Shown: positions 44,941 through 57,335 of the stretch, piece after piece | Numbering within the stretch: the first letter of the stretch is position 1 | How the letters are laid out: the number at the start of each line of letters is the position of its first letter | Assembly (NCBI GenBank): GCA_014529385.2 | Contig: CM043967.1 | Location: forward strand, 12,239,001 to 12,303,000 | From: Adiantum capillus-veneris | Lineage: Eukaryota > Streptophyta > Polypodiopsida > Polypodiales > Pteridaceae | Direction of reading: 5' to 3' | Length of the DNA: 64,000 bases | Program-made: the position numbers and the translations under genes | The notes under the pieces: generated by a model | What the model was told of the DNA's origin: nothing | Seen by the model: the letters and a program-made list of their open reading frames with translations, nothing else | The model's database searches: none

Positions 44941-46337
44941 ATGATTCCGGGAAGAACGGGAAGAACCATGTCGAGCCAAGGGAGAAGCGTTGAAGAGGAG
45001 CTTCAACAAGTGCAAGCTCAGCTTGCGGAGCTGCAACAAATCTTACTGTTGCCAGACGTCCAAAAGCTTTTGGGCAGAATGAAGAAAACGAATGGAACTG
45101 ATGCAGCCAAGCATCCAGACAATACTGTTGGCGTGAGACCACAGGAGGCAAGAGAAGAAGAACGTGCCGAGGTGCACAAAGGATCTTCGGATCGGAATGA
45201 ACGGCCTACTTCAAGGAAAGGCCAGGAAAAAGCGCTCTCTTTGCTAGACGAGAGCAAGGACATCTCTATCTCATCTCCATCTTACTCTCCTGATTATACC
45301 TCTACTTCTCGATCATCTCGTCAGAAGAAGGAAGCCGCTACTACTGCCACTACCCTACATCAACCTAAAGATAAACCTCGATTCAAGAAGCATGGTCGCA
45401 AGTCTCAACATCGCATGAGAGTCTTCAAATCGGGCGACAAGGACATCAAGTTCGAAACCTACAACGGACGGAGAGACATCTCCAAAGCACTGTCCTTCAT
45501 CAGATAGTTTGAAGTCGCCTTTACCAATGGGCACTTCACAGAAAAATCCAAATTACGCCATGTGGGGATGCACCTCAAGGAAACGGCAAGTAATTGGTGG
45601 TTAGCCAAGATTCTGGAAGGTTCTCAGGCCAGAACTTGGGAGAGCTTCAAATCTGAATTTTATGAACAATTTCTTCCACCTGACTTCGAACAGGACATAC
45701 GGAAGGAATGGGACTGGCTTGCCCAGAAGGAACATGAAAGAGGAACGACCTATGTGGACAAGTATTGGTCGGTTCTTCTGAAGGTCACTCCCTTCATGAA
45801 GATTGCCGATGAGGAAAAGAAACGAAAGTTCGAAGCGGGTCTCCAACCGCAGCTTCGAAAGAGTATGAAGGTGTATCCGCATGATACTCTTCAGAGGATG
45901 ATGGAGTCAGCAATCATTGCTGAGGATTTGCACTCAACTGGGACGTCGAGAAAGATGGAGCATAGCACTTACCGTGCAAGACAAAGAGGGGTCTACGATG
46001 ACCAAGGGGGCCAAGGAAGAAAACGTCCTCCATCTCGAGACGATGATCATTCTAAGAAGCCAGAGGGCACTGGCAAGCGAACTAAGTACCTTTCTCCTAC
46101 TCAACTTCAAACTTTCAGAGAGGAAGGAAGATGCTTCTACTTGGCGAGAAAGGACATATGAAACCGGACTGTCCGCTAAAGCAGCAACGGCAAGAGCAAG
46201 CCTCTAAGAGGCAAGAGAAAGCAAGGAAGGAACCCGCACCACCAAGCTCGAACTCCATTCCAGATGTTCAAGGAAACACAGAAATGGAGAAAGGGAAGCG
46301 TCAACTTCTGAAGGACTGGGGGTCTTTGAACAACTAG
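44941..46337 (+). pseudogene. Element 4 gag
   Basis: The frame starts at ATG 44941 (a second ATG is at 44968). An N-terminal coiled-coil-like stretch (VEEELQQVQAQLAELQQILL) leads to the capsid (IKFETYNGRRDISKALSFIR, TAG at 45505-45507, then FEVAFTNGHFTEKSKLRHVG, KETASNWWLAKIL, SEFYEQFLPPDFEQDI). The zinc knuckle is broken: CFYL-GEKGHMKPDCP shows that one base was lost at the second Cys codon (near 46140), moving the frame by one. The new frame stops with TAG at 46335-46337. Otherwise it is well preserved, with three single lesions. Confidence 0.9.
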
Positions 46338-48550
46338 CGAGTACTGATTCTTTATGATCCAGGATCCACGGATAACTTCATCTCCCTGGATACTGCGGAA
46401 CGTTTGTGCCTCACACTGGCTCAACTTGGCACACCGGTTACATCCGGATCGGCATTCGAGGGGTTGACTACCAATGCAACTCCCGTGCAAGGACAGCTCA
46501 ATCTTCGGATTGGCGAGTACAAGGACCGCAAATCATTTTTGATGGCACCTATCCAGGGATGTGATATCATCTTGGGTATGCCATGGCACTTTCACATGAC
46601 ACCTATTCCCGATTATGTGGAAAAGACCCTCAGTTTTGATCATGGGGGTAAGAAAATAAAGATTCAAGCTGATGCAGGAGATTGGCAGTTCCCAATTGTA
46701 AGCCATATCTCCATTAAGAAAGAAATGAAGAAGTGTGTTTCTGCTTACTTGATTTTTGCAAAGGATAAAACTAGTAGGGACTCTCTCTCTAGTCTGGAAA
46801 TTAAGCGTCTTCAATTTATTGAAAAGTACAAGGATTGTTTCACGGAAACACTTCCTGATGAACTCCCTCCGATACGCCTGGAAGATCACCGCATAGATCT
46901 CATACCGGGTAGCTCGGCTCCCAATCAACCCCCTTATCGGGTAAGTCTTGTTCAGCAAGAGGAAATTTTGAAGCAAGTCAACGAGCTTCTAGAGAAAGGG
47001 TTAGTACGGCCAAGTGCTTCACCCTACTGCTCTCCAGTTCTACTGGTGCAGAAGAAAGATAGCACGTTTCGAATGTGCATAGACTACAGGTCTTTAAACA
47101 AGATCACGATCAAGAATCGCTTTCCGATCCCTCGGATTGATGATATACTTGATAAGTTGCAGGGTGCAAGTGTCTTTAGTCGCATAGACTTAAAGAGTGG
47201 GTATCATCAGATACGGATCGCCCCTGAGGATGTCCATAAGATTGCTTTCCGCACAACCTTTGGACTATATGAATTTTTGGTAATGCCTTTCGGCTTGACC
47301 AATGCTCCTGCGACGTTCAATCGTATGATGGACCGTATTTTCAGCCCGTATCGAGCTTTTACGGGAGTATTCTTTGACGACATACTCATCTTCTCTAAAT
47401 CAGAAGAGGAACATCGGAAGCACTTGGACTTAGTGCTTCAAGAATTGCGAAAGCATGAGTTGCATGTGAATGCAAAGAAGAGCGAGTTCTTTCTCTCTGA
47501 GATACACTATCGCGGCCATATAGTCTCCCACAATAAAGTGAGTATGGATCCTGCCAAGATCCGAGTGGTAGAAGATTGGCCTATTCCCACTACGGTACAT
47601 GATGTACGTAGCTTTCTGGGATTATGTTCATATTATCGAAGGTTTGTCCGAGGATTTGCTCATGTAGCAGGACCACTTCATGACTTGACAAAGAAGAAGA
47701 TTCCTTTCAGATGGGGATCGAGACAACAAGGAGCTTTTGATCGGCTCAAGTACTTGCTAAGCCATGGACCTATTCTTATAGTGCCTGACTTAAGGAAACC
47801 ATTTGAGGTTCACTGCGATGCTTCAGGCGATTGCATCGGAGCAGTGTTAAACGAAGAAGGCCATGCAGTGGCCTACGAAAGCAGACGGCTTAAGGATGCA
47901 GAGTTGCATGCATCAATCTACGAAAAGGAACTCTCGGCTGTGATTCATGCCTTATCCAACTGGAAGCACTATCTTCTAGGAGCGGATTTTGTGATCAAGA
48001 CTGATCACCAGAGTTTGCGGTATTTTCTTACGCAAAGGAAACTATCTGAGAAGCAGATGAGGTGGGCAAACTTTTTGTCTATGTTTCACTTCCAGATCCT
48101 TCACAGGGCTGGGAGTAAGAATGTAGTCGCAGACGCATTGTCTAGGCGGCCAAGGGTGAACGCTATCACTTCGGTGTATCACCAAGAATTAGAAGCACTA
48201 CCGGATTTGTATCCGAATGATCCAGACTTCTCCACCATCTGCGGAAAGCTACATCGTGGAGAGAATGAATTTCCCTATTCCATCCGGGACGGTTATCTCT
48301 ACCACCATCAGGCCATATGTGTGGCGGAACCATTAAGAAAGAAGATCATGGATGAAGCACATGCTTCGCCTTATGCGGGTCATCGGGGTATTCTCCCTAC
48401 AACCTTAGCAATGGAAAGATATTTCTTTTGGCCTAGCCTTAAAGCAGACATTGATAAGTATGTCAGGGAATGTTTGGTTTGCCAAAAAGTGAAGTATGAT
48501 CGGCATAAGACGCCTAGGTTGCTACAACCTTTGCCTGTGCCTAATGAACC
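46338..48550 (+). pseudogene. Element 4 pol: protease, RT, RNase H, integrase N-terminus
   Basis: This is one long frame that continues gag frame two. Protease: VLILYDPGSTDNFISL, with D-P-G in the place of the usual D-(S/T)-[86 protein letters not shown] and catalytic FFDDILIFSK. RNase H: EVHCDASGDCIGAVLN, YEKELSAVIHAL, TDHQSLRYFL, VADALSRRP. Integrase H2C2 zinc finger: HASPYAGHRGILPTTLAMER and CLVCQKVKYDRHK. The frame then passes at 48551 into LTR sequence and ends by chance at 48635. This is the best preserved pol in the window. Confidence 0.92.
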
Positions 48551-49503
48551 TGTTGGACGGGAAGCGACTCACACACCCATGAAGTGCATGCAACACTACC
48601 TAGATCAACATTATGTCAATCGAGGACACAGATGACACGATATGCACACGGAGGAAATCTCTTAAGCTTGTCAGGCTGAGACCATCCTACACATACAACA
48701 CTCAGGAAGGCCAACTAAACCACAATCAAGAACCTCACTGCTCTCAACTACACCACCTAGCCACATACACACATACGGAAGGTAACTCACCTAATCATGC
48801 CAGATTCATACGAAACTTAAGGAACACCATCCCCTCACTAGGATACACCTGTCCCGAAGCTTCTACACTCAAAACCCTCACTCTAAACCCATCTGCGGAA
48901 AACGCGTAGGATGACAGCCGAATTTTGAAAGTGTCCGAAACTGAAATTTATGAGTAGCTATGCGTAGCTTATGTCGCCACGATTCTATAGACTACTAGCA
49001 CGCAGAAAACAGACATCGTTTGATACACTTACGCCACAAATAGCTCGTAGATGCGTCGGCGTGTGCGCTTCGTCTCGTGTGGAATGCTTGGCGTTGTCGC
49101 GTAGCTCTCCTCGAGCCTACCGCAATGGTGCAATCGGATCTCCAATGTGTTGAGCGAGCTGGGCGTAGCGAGAGGATGAAGCTCACGCTCACTCTCTTTC
49201 TCTCTCTCACACAGTAGACGGCAGCGCTAAAGTTTTGATTATGATAAAAGTCCTTTTACAAAATGACCTAGGTACCTTATATACTAAGGCTACCTTAGGT
49301 TTAACCAAAAATGGGGTTGAAAGGGTCAAATGGCTTTGTATTTACAATCTGGAAGTGCCATTGCACCCCGGCTTCTGAAACTAGAATAACTACTCATTAC
49401 AAATGACGTTATAGCCATAATCCGCAGCATTTCATAACTCGCAAAAGATAAGACTTTGGTACGAAACTTGAGTTATGTCGTGTTGTTGACCCAGCGGTCA
49501 ACA
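48551..49503 (-). repeat. 3' LTR of element 7 (953 bp)
   Basis: On the plus strand it begins TGTTGGACGGG and ends GGTCAACA. Read on the minus strand it starts TGTTGACCGCTGGGTCAACA, a short palindrome. ACGCGTAGGATG at 48903 echoes half of the palindrome in the leader at 63.6 kb. The five bases to the left (GAACC, 48546-48550) would be the target duplication. CTCTCTCTTTCTCTCTCTC lies at 49189-49207. Confidence 0.75.
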
Positions 49504-49516
49504 TTCCCCCCTTCCG
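49504..49516 (-). other. Polypurine tract, element 7
   Basis: On the minus strand GCGGAAGGGGGGAA directly precedes the LTR start TGTTGACC. Confidence 0.8.
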
Positions 49517-49582
49517 CGTTCATGTCGTCCCCGACATGACTTGATTGTCGATGGCGATGTGGTCTTTGCTTTCGTTTTGTTG

Positions 49583-50262
<680 letters not shown>

Positions 50263-51645
50263 AATTCATTTGTCAATTGATTTGAGTAGCATTTCCTTAT
50301 TGTTGATGTAGAAGGAATATGTACAAGAGGATGGTGATAGGTGTTTGTAGATTAGGGTCTAAAACCTGGATGACCAAAGGGAAAAAACCCGGTGGGAAAA
50401 AAATGCCTTTGGTATACGCTCTTATTGGAGTTGAGCAGTTGAACGTGAAGTACATGTTCATGAAAGGTGTGTGCTTGGGTGAAACACGGAAAGAGTGCCT
50501 GATGCAAGTGCCAATTATGGGACACTCTATATGCATATGAGAAATTTGTCAATAAAAGCATGCAATGTGAAAGAAGGAGATGATGGGTGTTTCGAGGAAT
50601 AAATGTAGCACATGTGACATCAAAAGATGTCTCAATAGCTTCCACCTTTCCAAGAAGGGTTATCGATGTAGAAGTTTCTCCACTCGTATCTCACTGTGCT
50701 CAGTACGTGAGTGTCTTTTGGACCTTCTCCTTCACTTCACCAGACTTAAGTACTTAGACTTCGACTCTTTTGCTCACCTATACCAGCATGAGCAACACAA
50801 CATAAATATGCTCAACTCTTCCAGCTTGAGCAGTACCTAGAATAGCTAAGACGCTTAGACCACAGAGAATATTACTTGAAGCTTTGGGACTAACACCTCA
50901 CTCATTTTGTGGCTTAGCTACTCGACTCTAACTTGTATGACTTGTCGGTTGCATGTTGACACTGCTTTGTGACAAGTTCTTTGGATGTTGTAGTGGCTGT
51001 TGAGACATACTTCGTGAAGTTTCATCGTTTCCCTGTACCTTCGTCTCTTTGTAGTGCTCATGCCTCTCGTAAGTCTTTTCTTCATGTGGATTATGGATTT
51101 TTTTATTTTTTTCCTAATAATAAACAAAGAAAATCTTAAAACAACTCAACAAAAGAAAAATCATTCAAATAGAAATCTAAATGCTATGTACACTATACAC
51201 ATGTTCCTAGGGGCTAATATATGTATTTTGTCCCCATACTCCTTTGTAACACTACTATGAGGGAATATACTCTAAATTTCATAAAAAAATTATCACAATA
51301 AAACGCAAAAATTCAATGCATCTCACAAAACATTGCCCTCTAATAGTCATAATGTTAGGTCCGCATTCAGAATGCCTCCCCCCTTCCTATTTGGAGTCAT
51401 CCTTTACGACAGGGTATCGCAAAGGGTATGTGCGGTGCTTGGGCAATTAAAAGTTGTGCCTATGCAGGCCTTGTAATATAGCCCTATTATGCATACACAG
51501 TCAATGCATGGAAAAGATTTATGTTCAAGATGTGGGTATAAGCAATTTGCTTATTGGCATTTGTTGGCGAGGCTTCTTATTCTAAGCAATGTAATGGTCT
51601 TTGAAGCTCCTGTATCGTTGCTTGATTAAAGCGACTTGCTCTCTT
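50263..51645. other. Unassigned part of element 7
   Basis: No recognisable coding sequence on either strand. The short ORFs (for example 50580-50840) show no family motifs. Some AT-rich stretches are present (51100-51310). Confidence 0.5.
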
Positions 51646-52979
51646 CTAACTGTACTGTAATCGTAGGAAGAATTGTAAGAATTCAAGCGGCGATGCACTG
51701 ATAGCAGTTTTGTTGTTCTTCTTTGGGACCCATTTCTTTGCGATTATTGGTTGTTTTGTTGCTGACTCTCGTTTGGGAACCCATACTTGCTCGTGCTTCG
51801 TTTGTGTTTGAAGAGACTTCTTTGGGATCCACCTTTTTGTTGTGTGAGTCAACAGTGGTCTTTGCTTCAGCCCTTGTACGCTTGGTTGGTGACGGGATTC
51901 AGGCTTTGAAAATTGATACTGTGGTTGTTTTGGAATCCAAATGAATTCCTGACTTTTTTGTGCTTGAATCAACTTCTTTGGAGCCCAAACCTGAGTTGTG
52001 AAAGCTTGCGACTTTGTGATATTCTTACCCGTTCGTGCACGCTTTCCTTGTTTTTGTTTTGGTGTTGGATCTTGTGATTTGTCATTAGAGATCTTTGTCT
52101 TCTTGATCCATATCTGTTTTTGGCCGATCTGGCTTTTTGGTATCCAGATTTGTCGAGCTTTTTGGCTTTGACTTGTTGTACTGTTCTTTTGACCTGTCAT
52201 GGTTGTTGCTGAAGGGGTTGGTGATAGTGATGGCCTGAGTTGATGATAGGGGATGTCGTAAGATTCATCAGTATCGCTACTATCCTCAGCAAAGTTGACT
52301 ACTTGTACTTTTTCTTGATTTTTTGGATGGTAGTGGAAAGTTACTGTCTGTTCGCTCGTGGGTGGTAGTTTCTTGGAGGACTTTTCTAGCCCATTGATTA
52401 GAGCATTGTCAGCTTGTTGCTCTGGTCGTCTTCCTCCCAGCTGAGTCTTTGCCTCCTTATTAGGAGCCATGTATGAGGATGCTTGTGGTGGCTGTGTCTT
52501 CACCGAGGACTTTGGAATCCACTTTTGATGCACTTTATTCGTGTAGCGATGACATTGATTCCAGGGTCGTTGATCTTCTGGAAGCTCGAAGTGTTCTACA
52601 GAGTCATAGAACTCGTCGTCTTCTTCATCTTTTGATTCTCCACATTTCTTTGTTTGTTCGTGATGTCGAGAGCTTGTTGATGTCTGGTTCTCTTCGTTTT
52701 CCTGGATTACACTCACTGCAAAATAAGGAACGACATCATAGTCATTTTCATCACAAAACTTTGTTGTGGGAGCATCCTCCACGGCGCACACGTCTAGAGT
52801 AGCCAAGATGTGTTCCCATCCAAAAGACTCTTAACTCTTCTTCAGGAAATGGTTCTGGGATATAGTCCCTATCCTCTATAACCCGTTCTAGGATACATTC
52901 CTCGCGTTTCAAGCTACCACATTGAGAAGCTCCACACATTCACAGTTCTTTAGGCTTATCTAACCAAGCTGGAAGTTCT
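51646..52979 (-). pseudogene. Element 7 downstream ORF with repeated W-I/V-P-K motifs
   Basis: Minus strand. A frame with GSLKREECILERVIEDRDYI and PEPFPEEELR (52939-52815) shifts by one base and continues as WEHILATLDVCAVEDAPTTK (about 52820-52770) to a stop at 51646. The first 150 residues are acidic (DEEDDEFYDSVEHFELPEDQ). The remaining 240 are basic, rich in Gln, Ser and Lys, with eight short motifs: WIPKSS, WIPKSQ, WIKKTK, WAPKKL, WIPKQP, WIPKKS, WVPKRE and WVPKKN. I know WVPK-like linkers from some plant copia polyproteins but not an array of this kind. No enzyme domain is seen. Function unknown; a nucleic-acid or protein binding linker is possible. Confidence 0.6.
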
Positions 52980-53007
52980 GATCCTGCTACTGTGGCGGAA
53001 TCAAACT

Positions 53008-53564
53008 GTAACAGACTTGACACTCCAAGTCAAGAATCAACCGCGACAGCACCAAATAACCACTTCAAAACAATTCACAGATCACAATAGATTTGCACTG
53101 GCCCGGCGGAGTTCCGTGCCTAGAGATATTGGCCCCAAAGACTGGCGCCCCTTTCGGTATTTCTTTTTGTATTAATCAATCTTCAAAGTACAAGAGAGCG
53201 GTTAGGGTTTCACTCTCAGACTCTGCGTCCAGATGCTCTGAGAAGTGAGGCCCTCACCACTAATTTAAAGGTTACAAGGGATGCCCAAAAGCAGAGCCCC
53301 AAAAGCTTGAAAGCAAAAGCAGATTCTCTCTCTCTCAATGAGAGTTAGTAAAAAGCAAGTTCTCTTTTTCTTTCTCCCAAATCAAAGCGAAAAGCTTAGA
53401 TTTGCGTCGCTCAAAATTTCCGCCCAAAAAAAAAAAAAGAAAAAAAGAGCCTCTGCAATTTCCGGAAATTAGGGTTTTTGGCAAAAATTAGGGTTTGCAG
53501 GAATTTTAGGGTTTTTGGTAGAAATTAGGGTTTCTGCTATCCGCCACGTCATCACTTTGTGACA
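53008..53564 (-). repeat. 3' LTR of element 3
   Basis: TGTAACAGAC to CTTTGTGACA on the plus strand. It contains four TTAGGGTTT-type motifs (53467-53532) and the family block TTGGCCCCAAAGACTGGCGC. A polypurine tract on the minus strand (TTTCAAGAGGGGGGTA, 53565-53580) follows. Confidence 0.95.
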
Positions 53565-54169
53565 TACCCCCCTCTTGAAAGCATTGTAATCGATCGCGAT
53601 TACACCTGCAAAACCGACAAAAGCCATAAACCGTCTTAGCAGACACTGACTGTTAGTACCTACGTACTAGGAACACACATCTAGCACATGTACAAAATCG
53701 ACAGTCACATCACACGACATCACAAGACATCACCAGACATCACAGGACATCACATGACATTCAACATTCATTCGGAGCTTAGACCATGATTTATCGGCAA
53801 TGTAGCTAGCAATCACATCTAGGTTCAATCGGGACCTCATCGATGTCCGATTGACTAACCCCTATTGCAACCATGTCTATTCGAGATCAATCAGACCAAA
53901 ATGCTGCAATCATTTCGTCTATCAGTTCCTGCACTCACAAGAAGTCAAGAACAAATCAGTATCGTAATCAGGAATTCCATTTCATAAAGTCATCCAGCAG
54001 AATACTGTCAGCTCTCAGTATCCCTGAAGCTCAAAGTGACATCAGTGACTTTAGTATCAAAATCGAGGCATCTGTTGACAAAGGAGCGGAGTGACTTCCC
54101 TCTTGTGCATCCCACTGCACCAGATCTCCGGCCAAGCTGAATTTTGGGTTCCGTTTGGAGTAGACTATG
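53565..54169 (-). other. 3' untranslated region of element 3
   Basis: Non-coding. Includes an array of about six GACATCACA(C/A/G)-type 11-bp units (53705-53765), mirrored in element 1, and the polypurine tract at its left edge. Confidence 0.75.
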
Positions 54170-56726
54170 CTAAACCAAAACATAGAGGTAAAGTTTCACA
54201 ATCCGAGGAGTATCTGCTAGGTCCTCCTCCTCTATCCACTTCGCATCAAATGCAGGAAAGTTCTTGAAGTTAACCAAGAATTGCCTTCGGACTTTACCTT
54301 TCTTCGTATCGTTATGTGCCAAAATCTGTTCAGGAACAAGGATCTCCTTGTTTTCTTCCAATTCGGGTTGCTCATCAGGCTCCCCATCATCAGGCACATC
54401 ACCCTTAACAGGTTTCAAGAGACTCACATGCAATGCATTGTGAATCCTCCGAGTATCTGGCAGTTTCAATCGGAAGGAGATATCATTTATCTTGTCAGTG
54501 ATCTGGAAAGGTCCGTAGTATCGCATACTAAGCTTTGGAAAAAGCCTCTCCTTTCCCTTTTTCTTTCGTAGGCGTGCCTTCTCAAAAGTAAGAGCACCCA
54601 ATCATCCTCCTTCAATTTCTAGTCGCGACGATGGCGATCTGCTGCCTTTTTCTGTCGTTCTTGAGACTTCTGCAAAGTCTCGCGAACCTTGGCGAAAGCC
54701 GTATCCAAATCTCACGAATATTCATCCGCTTCAAATATCTAATCTTTCGTGCTCAGGAAGGATGGAACCTTCGCAGCACTTTCAACTATCACACATGGCG
54801 TCTTCCCCGTCGAAGAGTGTATCGTGTTATTGTAGGCAAATTCCACCAAAGGTAAGTTCTTTTCCCATTGAGTCTTCTTATCCGAGATACAAGACTTCAA
54901 TAAATCTAAAATCACTGAATTGGCAATCTCAGATTGCCCGTCAGTTTGCAAGTGGAACGATGACGAGAACTGCAACCGCATGCCAATGTTCTCCCAAATT
55001 GCCTTCCAAAACAAACTCATAAATCTGGGGTTTCTGTCGGAGACAATCGTCTCAGACGTGCCATGTAATCGAAAAATCATCGTGATCATTCTGTGTTCTC
55101 GGGAGATCAAAAATGAAATCCATTTCAATATTTTCCCAGGGACGGGTGGGTATGGGTAAAGGCTGTAACAATCCCTGTGCCTTATGCCTGTCAAACTTGA
55201 CCTTCTGGCATACCAAGCAACTGCGCACAAACTCTTCCACAACCTTCTTGAGTCTCTGCCAAAAGAAGTATCTCTCTACCCCTGTCATGGTGGTAGCAAT
55301 GCCGCGGTGACCTGTAAAAGGTGGACAGTGGCATTCAGTCATAACCTTATCCCTCAACGGCTGTGTAACGCACAACATAGTCTTTCTCATCAAGTAGCCT
55401 TCCCGAAGGGAGTATCCCGCTACTGTCTCCCCATCCCGTATCCGTGTGAAAATATCTGCAAAATCTGTATCTATGGCATACTGATCGACCATATCCTCGA
55501 AGCTCCTATGATGTATCGAGGAAAAAACCAGAACCAACGGTTTTCGAGACAAAGCATCTGCCTCCACATTCTTCTGTCCCTGCACATGGACAATCTGGAA
55601 GTGGAACTGTGACAAGATGTTCGCCCACTGCATCTGCTTTTCCGAAAGCTGCTTCTGTGACAAGAAGTAGCGCAAACTCTGATGGTCTGTAAAGACAGTA
55701 AAATCCGCTTGGAGTAGGTAATGCTGCCACTGAGTAAGAGCATGGATAACCGCCAAAAGCTCTTTCTCATAGATCTGTGCTGTCATCTCCGGCCTAGAGA
55801 ACAAACGGCTCTCGTAAGCTATGACATGGCCTTCTTGCATCAAGACCGCACCCAGACTACGACCACAAGCATCACAATATACTTGAGATGACTTCTGCAA
55901 GTCCGGCAAAGTCAAAATAGGTCTCGTAGTCAATTTCTCTTTCAATGTCTGAAAGACAGTCACCTCTGTGGGTCCCCACGAAAAAGGTACTCCTTTCTGT
56001 GTCAAGGTATGCAAAGGGGAAGCAACCTCTGCAAACTTTCATATGAACCGCCTGTAGTACGAACACAGTCCCAAGAAGCTTCTAACTTCATGGACATTCC
56101 TCAAATCGGGCCAATCACGGATAGTCTCTATCTTGGCCGGGTCCATTTGCACTCCTGCTGTGCTGCGGACACAATGTGTTCCAAAAAGTGTATCTCTGGT
56201 AGGAAAATTTCACTTTTCTTTGCATTAATCACTAACGTGTGATCTCGTAATGCCTGAAAGACTTGAAGCAGATGATCTTTGTGTTCTGCCTCATTCTTGG
56301 AGAAAACAATGATGTGGTCAAAGAAAGTGCCAACAAATAGCCTGTAGTCTCGAAAAATCCAGTCCATCATCCGGTTAAATGTCGCAGGGGCATTGGTTAA
56401 GCCAAAAGGCATCACCAAAAACTCAAATAACCGAAAAGTCGTTCGAAAAGCTGTCTTGTAGACATCTCCTGGCGCTATCCTAATCTGATGATATCCACTC
56501 TTCAAGTCAATCTTGCTAAAGCACGAGGATCCCTGTAACCTGTCGAGTATATCATCGATTGTAGGAATCGGAAATCTGTTCTTGATGGTGATTTGTTGAG
56601 AGCTCTATAATCGATGCACATTCTCCAAGATCCGTCTTTCTTCAAAACCAACAACACTGGAGAGCAATACGGTGAAGTACTAGGCTGGACAAGACCCTTT
56701 TCCAAGAGGTCTTTCACTGGGTTCAT
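54170..56726 (-). pseudogene. Element 3 pol: RT, RNase H, integrase, chromodomain-like tail
   Basis: RT 56726-56128: [60 protein letters not shown], and FFDHIIVFSK where the catalytic site should read FFDD, so one metal-binding Asp is His. RNase H 56014-55600: VYCDACGRSLGAVLMQEG, YEKELLAVIHALTQW, TDHQSLRYFLSQ, VEADALSRKP. Integrase: TECHCPPFTGHRGIATT, CLVCQKVKFDRHKAQG, then FDLPRTQNDHD runs almost at once into FRLHGTSETIVSDRNPRF, so about 45 residues with the first catalytic Asp are missing; HLQTDGQSEIANS. Tail 54601-54170: MRYYGPFQITDKINDISFRL, RRQFLVNFKNFPAFDAKWIE. There are several frameshifts. Confidence 0.93.
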
Positions 56727-57335
56727 AATCTTTTCATTTTATACTCGGCTCACACGGTAAGGTGGCCGATTCGGTGGCGTGCTTCCAGGTATCAGATCAA
56801 TGGTTTGATCTTTAGGTCCTTTGAAAAGCAATCGGCACGAGTGTGGAGAAAAATCTTGGCGTTCTTTTGATCAGGTCAAAACATATTCAACCTTTATCCA
56901 ACGTTCAGTTCTCTTCCAAAAGAATGAGTAAGAAACTGAAGCTCATCAAGTACAATCTCTAAGCCCTTCATTTATCAAAGTCGCTTTCTCGGCCCGGTAG
57001 TCAACCACGGCGTAGTTCTTGTGGTGCCAAGGGATCCTGAGTAGAACGTCACTCGCGTGCCCTGAACACCCCTGTCATTGCAAACGAAGTTTGCCAATGC
57101 TCGGTGTAATGGCAACATCCCATCCGGGTGCCAATCGAACTACCTCCGCCTATGGCGTCAGTCTGTTGGGCGTAATTCCAAATCGAGCCGCCAATTCCAA
57201 GTGAAAAGAAGTTGTCCTTGGCTCCTTCAAAAGAGCTTCCTGATCCTTCACTTTGCCCCAAAAGCGGCAAAGTTAGTACTTTCATTCATTAGATTCGGTG
57301 CAGGTCCCAGGCCATGTGGTACCAGTTCTGCTTTT
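56727..57335 (-). pseudogene. Element 3 protease region, badly decayed
   Basis: The protease should lie between the zinc knuckle and RT. Only short disconnected frames are present and no D-(S/T)-G site could be read with confidence. Confidence 0.4.

Larger units (their letters stand above)
43507..48550 (+). mobile_element. Element 4: Ty3/gypsy retrotransposon, interrupted in integrase
   Basis: A 1391-bp 5' LTR (43507-44897), primer site, gag and pol lie in order on the plus strand until 48550. There the LTR of element 7 begins within the integrase codons for PVPNEP. The rest of integrase and the 3' LTR are not in the window. Confidence 0.9.

Noticed and set aside
48613..48909. 98-codon ORF after element 4 pol
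   Set aside because: Lies inside the LTR of element 7; the pol frame above it simply runs into LTR sequence.
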